Shown: positions 39,101 to 51,100 of the stretch, piece after piece
How positions within the stretch are numbered: position 1 is the first letter of the stretch
Layout: each line of letters opens with the position of its first letter
Source: Toxonevra muliebris
Taxonomy: Eukaryota > Arthropoda > Insecta > Diptera > Pallopteridae
DNA: 64,000 bases
Assembly (NCBI GenBank): GCA_963691655.1
Contig: OY829328.1
Span: 8,646,204-8,710,203 of the forward strand
Direction of reading: 5' to 3'
Program-made: the position numbers and the translations under genes
Notes under the pieces: model-generated
The model's database searches: none
The model's input: only the letters and a program-made list of their open reading frames with translations
What the model was told of the DNA's origin: nothing

Positions 39101-42100
39101 CTTCTGTCGGGGCTGCGGCTCTGAGGAAGAAGAAGAAATAGTCCTCCATTTCATGTGCGAATGCCCATTCCTGGCCAGGAGGAGACTAAAACTCCTGGGC
39201 TCACCTTTCTTTACTAGTCTGTCCGAGCTATCATCCATAAATATTAAGGGCATAGCCAGATTCATTATGGAATCCTCATGGTTCTCCACTCCGTAAATGG
39301 GGGAGTCGCGCCGCACTGTGGTATCACAATGAGCCTAATTATGTGTTTAAGTGTGCTTTCAACTAGAAGGCTGCCACTCCAACCTAACCTAACCTAACCT
39401 ACAGTTTAGGGACTGTATCTCCTAATTGAAATCCGTATCTTTTTCGTAAAAAATACAGAAAAATGTAAAGTTAACGGACACCCTTGTACAAAGTAATGTG
39501 GATAAGGCAAACTTCCTTTGAAAATGGTTTTAGTACATTCAAAAATAAATTAAGTAACAAATCGCAAGAATTAAAATTTAGTGTTAGTTTAATCCACCCT
39601 TGCCTTCCAGCATCATCTTAACGCATTTTGGCAAGGATTCTATGAACAATTTGCAAATGTTAAAGATTTTCTCATCTATCTCATCTATACCACACTTCAT
39701 TCACTGTTCGAGTAACTTGATTTCGTTTGCGGAATCTATCTTTCTACAACATGAATATTCATGACGATACGAGATATCTTAAGAACTCTTTGACGTAAGG
39801 TATATCTCTGGAACCATATATGTACAGTCCAGTAATGAAATTTTGTACAATGATTTTTCTAAAACTTGTTTTTTTTTTTTTTGTGGTAAAATTAAGCATT
39901 ACCCAAACTTTGTCAGTGGGCGAAGCCCAGCTAGTATTCTTATAAAATCTAAGATTTTCGGGTGATAATACGATATGATGTATTGTTAGCGGACAGTAGT
40001 TATATTGTTATTAAAACCTTAAAATTAACCATCACATACTTCAATATATATGTACATTTACATTTATTTAAGTGTCAAAGAAAAATGGCAAAAGTATGTA
40101 GAACGGTAATGGTGGTTCCTTTCAATAATACTATTCAGTGAAAATAATTGTCTTTGTAATTCTCATTTACTTAACAGTATTTTCACTTCTATAGATTGTT
40201 GAAATGAGGGAACTTTCATAAAGATCACGGATGAGGAACTGTAGCGGGCTCCGAACCAATCGTCTGATCTGCTAGTTCTATCAATTTTTTAACATTCTTC
40301 TGGCGTCATTATCCATTCAAAGCCTATTCATTTTAATAATTTATCTTTTATGTTTTTCATTAAATTACTTTTGGTCAAACAAAAGAAATTTTAAAATGAT
40401 TTTTCATACGAAATCCATGAAGTTTGAGAAATTCCCCGTTATTTTATTCATATAATCTTTGGTTTTTGTTCGATTGGTATTTTATTACTCTATGCGATTT
40501 AAACTCATTTGCTTTTAATTTTGACCGATTCAATCTAGAATGGAGCAGGCTTCTTTATACTATGAATTTTGGACAAAATGATAATTCTTGGTTTATATGT
40601 AAAACCTTAATCTCCATACCTTCTCGCTAGAATATAACAAACGACTTTTTCAAAATATTTCAGGAAACGAAAAAGCTTTCAATATGAAAGATTTCTTTTC
40701 TCTCTAGTTACTTTTATATTTATGATAGGGCTATAAAACTAAAACAAGAAGTGGCGTTTTGTACAAACTTGTACTAAGGAGGGAAGGTATCGATATATTG
40801 TTTGTTACTATTAAGATATACATAAATCCAATTGAAACTGGTGCATAAATGTCCAAAATATATACAAAATTTGAAATTCAAGTTCTTCTCAGCTTGCATA
40901 TTCTTATATATTAAATTTGTGAAGTGAAAAAATCAGAATAAATCTAGATTCATTTGAAAAGAGAATAAGAAGTAAATTATTGTAAAAAGAGTGTGAATGT
41001 TGGTAAAAAAAAACCCGGTATTGATTTTATGGGTCATAAACAAAATTTTTTGGGTTTTAGGTTACGTTATCTTTAGGGATATAATAGTTAAAAGTTTTTT
41101 TGAGAAAAAATTGCAAAATAACTATTGCAACATAAATCTATATTGTTGCTCATAATATGTCCAATTTTACAAGGATCCGATAATTTTTTCTATTTTTTAT
41201 TCATTTTTGAACTTTTTAAACTATGTTTCAGGACGAAAACTTTAAATCAAACGAAATCGAATTTGGTCGTATAATGTAACTAAAATTTCAAATTTGACGT
41301 TTAAGAAAGAAAACAATAAAAGTAAAAAAATATTTAAAAACCATTCATTAGATCATAAATTGTATTTCGTCTTATTTTCTTTGTACTGGCAATTAATATC
41401 AAACTCCTCTACTCCACATATTTTCATATGATCCATATATGTATATAGTAATCGTATATCATTTACTTATTTTCGGATTTCTAACAAGTTTAATTTTACA
41501 TATCAAAAAAATTCTTTTAATGCAAATAAATAATCTTCATAGATAAATTTTCTCCTATATATCTAGCCAAGCTGTAAAGTACTAAAAATGGCTATAAATT
41601 CTTCTATGATATAAATCAAAATAAGCAAAGCTTAAATTCTACAATTTCTCATAGTCTTTCCTAAATTTAAATTACATTACATAAACGATTTAACAATGAA
41701 CTCATGCAATAAACAAACAAACATGCTGAATTAATTTATAATAGCATTCCAAATAATCCAATAAAAGAAGCTCGGAGAAATCAACAAAATACTTCCCCCA
41801 AAAATATCCAGTAAGAAGTAAGAAAAAAAAAAGTACCATGAATATTGGTGTGGGGTGCCTCAGAAATCAAAGTGGGTGCATTCACATGTCTCAAGAGCTT
41901 GTTACATGCTCGATATGCAACGACAACGACAACAAAAATGTGCATAAGTATGCAATTTACAGAAATATGTAAACAGTATGTATGTATGTGTGCACATAAT
42001 TCCGTGCTAAAAAAGAACAAGAGCAAGGTCTACTATACACATGCATGATTCCGTCCATTCGTCTGTCCGTGCAGCCAAGAAAAAATCAATTTAAATATGA

Positions 42101-45100
42101 ATACATGGAATTCAAATGAAATCTAAAGTTGAATCAAGTTCAAAAAGTGAAAACTTCTGCGTGTCAAAAATGAAAAAGAAAAATAAATAAAAAGAACACA
42201 AAAGTTAAAAATATGTAAAAACAGGAGTTGAAAATACATTTTTAATTGGATTTACGTATGTACGAGTATGTTGAAATTATGTCGCATAACGTTTGCCGTT
42301 CACTGTTTTACATTTCACTAGCCGCCTCTTTTTTTTCTTTTTTTTTTGTAAGCCTTAAGGCTTTCTGAAGGTTTCTGTCTTTTTACCAGGATATAACAAA
42401 GCATCATTAAACATACCTACTATATACATATGTATGTATGTCTACAACACATGCATACATTATTATTATTATTATTTATGATGAGTCACATACATCATCA
42501 TCATCGCCATCGTTGTCGTCAGCATTACAATTATCATTAACGCCACCAGGGCTTGATAACCTCAAACAATAGTAACTGTTTTCCCCAAAACATTAGCGCA
42601 TCGTTGCCGTCGTCAGTTATTTTAGAATACACGTTTATGTGTAGATATGTAGAGTACGAGTATTTCCTTCTTTTGTGGTGCATTTGTGCGTTAGAATTTC
42701 AACGTGGAAGCGTCGTTAACGTTTTTTAACCACTGGAATGGATTTTTTTTTCAATGCTTGCATTTTTTTATCCACTTCCTACATATCTTTCTGTAAGTAA
42801 AGAAGCGTGCAAAATTGCAGGAAATTGAAAGGAAAGCAAAATATGGCCGCCAGGCAAAACAGGAAATAAGTACAGGAAACATCAAAAATTAGGAAAAAAA
42901 AAATATTTATATTTTTAACGTGAAGGAAATTGTATTTATTTATGTAGTCTACGATGACGACAACGATTGGTGAAATTTTAAAATAGCTATTTTGGTGGTT
43001 AGTTAAATAAAATTTTAAAATGGCGTTTGTTGAAATTGAGCGAAAGTGCAAGAAAAGTGGGAAGGAGACAAAGTGAAAGAGACCAATTCAAAATATTTTG
43101 ATTATAGTTTCTTTCAGATAATCATTGCATTTTTTAAAAATTATTTTCTTTATAACAATTTTCGAAATAGTGGGTCAAAAATGCCTTTTTTCGAGAACGC
43201 CTGTATCGGAGAAATAGAGAAGCGGAGATACCCAGAAAGTTAGCCTAATTTGACTTGGTTTTCCGCTTGTCGTTTAAGGCTTAAATATCAATATCGCAAG
43301 CAATATTTGCATAAAATATGGGAATGGTAACCAATGTATTTTTGTCCATTCACATAATTTTTCAGTTTTCGAGATAACCGCTGGAAAATGTCGTTTTTGG
43401 AAATTCATTCATAAGCAACGAGTCTGTAAAAATTTTTTTCTTCAGCTTGACACGAGTTGTGATATACATATGTATATCTGTGCCAAAAAGTAGAAACAGC
43501 CTAATTCCAAAAATGGTGTTTCATCTCTAAAATATTCATATATGTATATTCTTTAAAATTTATATTCAATACTACCAAACATTCCTGACAAAAAATATAT
43601 ATTAATACCAATAACACAGTGCAACAAAAACTTTATGCACGGGATTTTCGAACAGTTCTATAGTAATTTAGGGTCACTGATTTCGACTGCCTACTCAGTT
43701 TTTCTCCATCACATCTAGTTCTCCCACAATATGGACTTGAAGTTGGAAAAATGGGTCAGATACGAATTTGATGTCTTAAGCAAAGTGGTTAAACACAAAG
43801 AGATAAAGAATTTTTGTTTAAAAACTTTTCCTCCATCTTCTATCGATCCTCTTGAAAATGGGCGTCCTTTTTCGATAAATTGCCGATAAAACAAAAGCCG
43901 CTGAGAAAAAGTTTGTTGCGCTGTGTAAACAAAAACTTTGGTTCCAATCGACATTAAACCCTGTTTGACCCTGTTTATCCCGAAAATTGAACTTGCTATG
44001 AACATTTTATGACCAGATTTAGATTCAGCTAATTATTCTGATTCATATCTTTAAATATTTCACTGTGTACAAGTTTTTAATCAAATAACGGTTAATTGTA
44101 CTGCCAATAGAATTTTGTGTAGGATATTTATTATTCGAGTTTGATCAAACAATTTTCATTTAATTTGAATCTATAAAAAGGTGCAAAACTAAAACTATTA
44201 CAAAAACGTCAAAATTATCTAATACAAAATCTTTTGAAATTTTTATTATTATTATTAATAACCCAAATATTTCCTAAACACATTAAATTTTCATACCTTT
44301 TGTACCAACACATTTCAGCATGATCATCAAAAATTCACTAGAGCATATCATTTTCTTTTTTGTAACAGGTTCAAAGAGCTATACCTAATCATAGTTTTGT
44401 ACCTGCACATACATACTTACAGTAATAACTTCACCAGGCAAAAAAAAAAATACATTTAAAGTTGAAAATTACTTTTTACTGTTTCCTTTGAGCGTGTCTA
44501 ACACGCACACCTATCGCTGCATCCTTAAGAGGTTATCCTTTTATCGTTTAACAACAAATGTTCATCAACACATGGACACACAAGCAAGCACCAGGCACAT
44601 CAGGTACAGGTACACAATGACTTTAGTTGTCTGCCTGAAGAATCATCAACATCATCTATGTACCTTAACCAATCCATTGCATTTTTTTTTATTTTTTGTG
44701 TTTGCCTTTATGCATTCAATGCTCCGTACTTCAGCTATGTACATACACAAGTATTTATCTTATTTTGAAAGACAGGTTCACCATTGGATTTCACTCTCAA
44801 ACAAACGCTGTTTCTGTTCTTTCAGTTATTTTCAACAAAGATTCCTTTATTTTTTTTTTATTTTTTTTTTCTGTTTTCTTAAGTCTTTATAGATTTGTAT
44901 TCGTATTTCTTTTTCTATTTTTATTTTTTGCTCAATGATATTTCATTTTACATTGTTGTGGAAAGTGTTTGTAATTCTTTCATTAAAAGAAATAATAAAT
45001 TTGTTATTACACTTTTTTCTTTTGTGTTATTACTGAAAATTTGCGCTAAAAAATTTTGTTTGCTGTATTTTCTTGTAAGCTCTTCTGAGCGATTCGTTCC

Positions 45101-48100
45101 GAAAAGGTAAAGGTGGATTCGCCAACCGAGTAGCGCACTCTCTTTTGATTATTCGTCATATTGATTGCACCACAAATATTTATCAATACTTATAAATTTT
45201 AAATATTATGCACTAAATATTATAAGTACCTAAAAATGTTAAAAATTATAAAACTGCGATTGGAGAAGTGCGTTCGCCATTTCTACGCCTTTTACTGCTT
45301 CATGGTCATAAACAATTTATTAAAAAATAAAAAAAAATAAAAAAAAAACAATATCATTCCATTCATATTCATGAATTTTTGACCTAAAAGTCAACATTTT
45401 ATTATAACGATACATAATTCAAAAATAAATTATTTTTCATTCTTCAATCTATACTACTATCTATGTATGTGTGTATGGATGTGTTATACTACTTACGAAA
45501 GCGCTACTGGTTTCTTTTAGTTCTTCATTTATGAAAAATTTACTTTTACGCTCATATCTCTGTACTTGTATGTGATATTGTGCTGAATACTTAATTAATG
45601 ATTATTAAACATTTTTTTGTTTGTCTTGCATGAGCACACCCTAATTGTGGTTTATTTTATTTTTTATTCCTTCGTTTAGTATTTTTACATACTCGTGGTT
45701 TTCTGAATTTCTACTTTTTAGTACTCATGCATAGAAAATGGTAAACAAAAAAGAACATCTGCAAGAAAAATATACAAAAAAAATACATGTAGATCAATTT
45801 GTAATTAATGCACGTTCAATTTTTGGTTATAACTGAAGTACCCCCTCTGCAAAAAAAAGCAGTATTCAGCTTTGTAAGTAGTTAATTACACTGCGCAATT
45901 GTGTGTTGACAATGATAAATATGGTATTTTGTTTTTGAATCATGTATGTATGCACGAAATGGTTAATTATGCACGTTAATCGTACGCAAAGTGTGCATTT
46001 TTCTTATATATGTTACAAACACTTTAATTTTTTATTGAAAACCTGAATTTTGGTTTTGAACGAGTACTTCTGATTGACGACTTTCCACTTTTTAGCAATG
46101 CATATATGAGAGAATTATTTTTTTTGTCTCTTTCTGTTGCTGCTTTTATACACACATACATATCGCTGCCTTAATTTGCTAAGGCCCTAACATAAAATTT
46201 TACAACATTGAGTTTTTGATGGATTATGGGCACGCTTTATCATAATCCATCAAAAACTCAATGTTGTAAAATTTTATGTTAGTGCCAAAAATTTTAGAGA
46301 CCAGCACCGAAAACTTACGATCTTTCCTTTTAGTTTAAATTAAAAATTCTCGAAAAAATACTCTAAATATCGAAATGTTTTTGACTTCTCCTGTAAAATT
46401 TGACAAATGCGTGTTAGGGCCATAGCAAATTAAGGCAGCGATATAATCTCTTGAAGTCACGCTTGTGTACTAAAAGTTCAAAATGTTTATGCTGTGCTCA
46501 GTTACTCGGTTATAAATAACCGCGACTTGCGATATAAGTATATATGTAAGTATATTTATACTTTCCTAGTCATTCTCTCGCTCTCTCATTCGCTCATTTT
46601 ACTTTTCTTAACGTTTTCTAATGTGTCATTTGCAGTTTCTGCTTATTGTTTTTGATTCTTCATACTTTGCACCATAGCGATCGCGCATCAGAAAGATTCC
46701 ATGAAGTTGTGATTCATCATCATCAATTAAGCAACTGTTATTTTTGTTCGTTTATTTTTAATTTCTTCTTCTGTTATTATTATTTGTATACGTACTATAA
46801 AACTGTTTTATACGCTTATTCTAAAAATTATTATTTTTTGTGGTTTTTCTTGATGGTGTCTGAATGTTTCTCTTTTTGCATTAAGTGGTTTTTTATGATG
46901 TTGTAATGTCAGTGTCAGTGAATTTATTTATTTTATTTATTGTATACATATTACAAATCACTTGTAAATATCAGGGACCGTAATCATTATAAGCAATATC
47001 GAAAAATCTAAATTTATTATTTTTATTATTTTTGAAATGAAAAACTCAAAACGTCATAGCTTTGTTATTATGAGCATGGCAATAAATTTTTGTGTTTTTT
47101 GTTTGTTTTTATTTATGACAATCTTGCGGCACAAACAAATGCCGTAGCCAATAACTGCCCTCCCAAAACCGCACCACCCATCTTCCCATTCAAAATAATG
47201 TATCCGATGTTGTAAACTAGGCACAGTAGTGGCCTCCCCGTACTGTAAGTCACACTATTCTTGGACTCTCTCGTCGCACTGATCATTGGTGAACCATATA
47301 GCAAACTACAGTTAATAACTTTACTTTTAGCTACCCGCACATTAAGGTCATTAAGGGGGCCAAAACATAGAGGACGCAAGGATAGATAGGAAATTCTCAG
47401 ATCTTATGAAATCATCAGCCTAGCAAGTGTAATTGAAATAATGAGGGATAAGGTAGGAAGTCATATCACCAAATCCGAGCGTTATCCACAAAAATATTAA
47501 ATTTCAAAGAAAGATTTTACAACCTATTTTTTTACCAAAGAAACAGAGAGCTAATTCTGGCTCTCCCAGCCCTATGTATTTCAATTGCATCTTCTCACCA
47601 TAAAACAAGCTGTTTTGTGTCTACATTCAAAAATAATATGAGTTTCATACAAAAAGAAAATATCAAAGTTGTTAACAAATGTACATACACTCAACACCTT
47701 TGGTTGCTACTTGCATGAACTCGATACGGGTGTTGTGGAGATTGACCGTTTTCCAATTGCAGAAACGGATCTTCTCTTGCTTTGGACGAATATATCCTTA
47801 ATGAATCCAAGAAAATTCGCCCAGTCTAATCTTGCATCGGTTTTTGGCATATTTATATTAGCGAACTTGCTAGAGTATAACTAACAAATCTGGTGTGATA
47901 TTATATTTGGCATAATATTCCCTCCTAAACTTTGATGAAATATTGTTAAATCGTTTATGTATTATAATTTAAATTTAAAAACGATTTTGGATTATATCAT
48001 AGAAGAATTTACAGCCGTTTGTTAGAACTTTTATTGTTTTCACATAACTTAAAATATATTCGTAAATACCCTACAACCTGCATAATTTTCGGACTCAGAA

Positions 48101-51100
48101 ACATTAAAAGGAACACATATTTCAATTATTTTAATTAATAAAGTAAGCACATATGAATTCGAAAGTGATGTGCTCTTCTCAATAATTGAAATGCATTTCT
48201 CAGGAAAGGGTAAAATTTTCTCAATCACATGGATGAGAGAAGTATTTAGAATGAATGTCTGTCTATTTGTCTCCAGTGAAATTATGTCTGTATATCTAAT
48301 GCCTGCACCCGCATATACATACCCACTAAATGAAATTCAATCGAACATTTTATATGAATTCCATATGGAAAACTAGGAATGCATTGAATGCGTAATAAAT
48401 GTTACGCATAATTCAATGTATACATTCCATGCCAATCTGTCGATTTTAGTGAAACCCTGATGGTAATGAAAAAAGGGGAGAGGGGGAGATGGCGAAAAAG
48501 TAAATTGCAGTCAAATGCATTAAATTGCCACTGTGTGCACAAATTCACAAACTGAAGTTCTCTACTGGTGTATACTGCATACAATATTATGGAATAATAT
48601 TTCTGCATCAATGGTTTTACGCTTCAATTGAGAGAATTTTTGAAGAGCAGCCAGCAATGATGGCATCCGTAACACCACCATCATTACCAATACTATCATT
48701 ACACTACGTTTCATCTCACGTTCACATGCACTTCCGGCATTGCTTGCAGTTTGCATGTTATGTTCTTGAACTCATCAACTTTTCTCTCGAGTGTATAACA
48801 GGCGGTTTGTTATGCATTGTATATATGTATGCATCAGTGGTGTAGGTAGAAATTTTTCTTGGGGGACAATACACTTATTGAAATACAATTTTGTTTGTTT
48901 GTTTTTTTATTTTACTTATTTCAACATGGAAAGCATTCGCCGTAGCATTTTTCTCCGAAGAAATAGAGCGGGATATTTCGTGCAAGAAGAAGAAGACAAT
49001 TAATCTCTCATCCCCACTCTCTCTTGCAAGTTTTTCTGTTCACGTAATTTTCTTAATTTTTCTCTTTACGAGAATATTTTTCTTAATTTTTTGCAAATAT
49101 CTGCTGGGAAAGTACGTAAAAAGACCAATTGTTTTCACCTCTGATCATGAAACACTATGATTTTTTTCACCGTAACATCATCTACTTATTCGGATTCCCC
49201 GTACCAAAAAAAACGCCAAATAGATATCTAACACACACAACTTGTATAAATTTTTACAAATTTTACACCAAAGTACAAAGCATTTTTCGTGGCACACAAT
49301 GTTAGTATTCATTAAATGTGGCTTTGATGAATGAAATTAAATTAAATGCATTCTTTTAGAGTTCTAATAATCAGCATGAACAAAATTTTAAGCAACTTAG
49401 TATGCAGTTATGAATTATGAATTGTCATAACAAAAAATTTAAATTAAGTTTCAAAATTTTTTTTCAAATAGTAACTAAATATTAAGATTGAATTATTTTG
49501 GATTTATCTCCTTTATCTTGCAAATACCGCCCTACTCCTCCTACAGCCCCTCCCCCCCCCCGTCCCCCACCCTTCCTACCTACGCTACTGATATGCATAT
49601 ATGTTACCTTTTTGTTGTTTTCGTGCATGTTATGCTTCAACGAATTTGCAACGTTAGTCATAATGAATGTGCATTGAAGGATCGTGCTCTCACATTGAAT
49701 TTTGCATGCTCTCTATATAGGCACAATTCTCTCCCATTCAAGACTTGCTCCTATTATAGTTACATATGTATGTTTGCTCATAAAATTTGTTTTTTGTTTT
49801 TTGTTTTATTGGTGTTGTAATAGTAAGAATTGTTATTATTACTATTTTCGAAATTAACAAAATGTCAGCGGTAACTCCTTTCGTTGTAATCCGTGTATAA
49901 TGTACTATGTATGAAATCATTGTAGGTAACTAGTATTTGTAGCTGATAAATTTAATGAGTACGCAGCTGCTACGTACACGCACAGCGGGAGGGAGGTATT
50001 AGATGTAGGTTGGAAAAAACTTTCAAGCGTCAACTCGTATACATACATACATTATTTCAAAAAAGGTCATTAACGTCATTGTTCTGGTTTTGCTTTCAAT
50101 AAAAAGGCAGTAAATACATACTGGTACATATGCGTTATATAGAAACTTATTAAAACGAGATGAGCATACATTGTTGATTGTTGAGAGGCAGTCACGGCGC
50201 GTTGTCGCATTGACGGAGTATGTGGTGTCACTTTGTTGTCCAAACAATAGTGTCACAAATGTTACACAATAAACACACACACAATAAACTTATTTAGAAA
50301 TTTTAAATTGCTAGAAAAGCGTTCCAAATTGACACTTGAGCGCGTTATTGCTTTCCACTGCCATCCAAAAATGAAACACAAGGGGAAGTCGATTTTGGTT
50401 CTGCATAGATGAATGCAAAAAGTTGGACAAATTCATTAAAAAGCCGATATTATTAAAGTACTTGACCATATAAGTTATTATAAATGTGACCCAATTATTT
50501 TGCTAAATTTCCATCTATATTTACACAATTTAACCAATTTTAATTCTTATTTATTCTATTTGATTCTCTTTATAGATAGCGCTACCTATGTCGGTAACAT
50601 ACTGAAGATTAAATCTGTCAAGAAGGAAGACCGTGGCACTTACTATTGCGTCGCTGATAATGGTGTCAGCAAGGGAGATCGTCGTAACATAAATGTTGAA
50701 GTTGAATTCTCACCAGTGATTACTGTGCCACGCCCACGTTTGGGTCAGGCGCTCCAATACGACATGGACTTAGAGTGTCACATTGAAGCTTATCCCCCAC
50801 CAGCAATTGTTTGGCTTAAGGATGATATCCAACTATCAAATAATCAACATTATAGTATTTCGCATTTTGCCACTGCTGATGAATATACCGATTCTACATT
50901 GCGTGTCATCACCGTTGAGAAGCGACAATATGGCGATTACGTTTGCAAGGCCGTCAACAAATTGGGAAATGCAGAAGCGCGTGTAAATCTCTTTGAAACA
51001 GTTATTCCAGTGTGTCCTCCAGCTTGTGGACAAGCTTACTATGGTGGCGCTGTGGAACATATTGCTGCAACATCATTTGTTTTTGCGGGCATACTCATGG

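Larger units (their letters stand above)
27743..50575 (+). other. 22.8-kb GC-AG intron of Lachesin
   Basis: The donor is ACAG|GCAAGT and the acceptor TTTATAG|ATAGC. Using the next GT downstream (AA|GTTC) would give ACA GGC AAA TAG, a stop, so the GC donor is needed. The intron holds transposon remnants at about 37960-39934, MITEs at 43614 and 46160, a LINE fragment near 47113 and a MITE-family copy near 48935, plus microsatellites. The stretches 27743-34740 and 40000-43600 show no gene or clear element. Confidence 0.85.

Noticed and set aside
44488..45110. Phe/Leu-rich ORFs that look like membrane proteins
   Set aside because: T-rich DNA gives false hydrophobic ORFs; three overlapping frames show the same pattern.
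49540..49575. Poly-C/CT-rich stretch as a regulatory element
   Set aside because: Simple-sequence DNA with no further structure.
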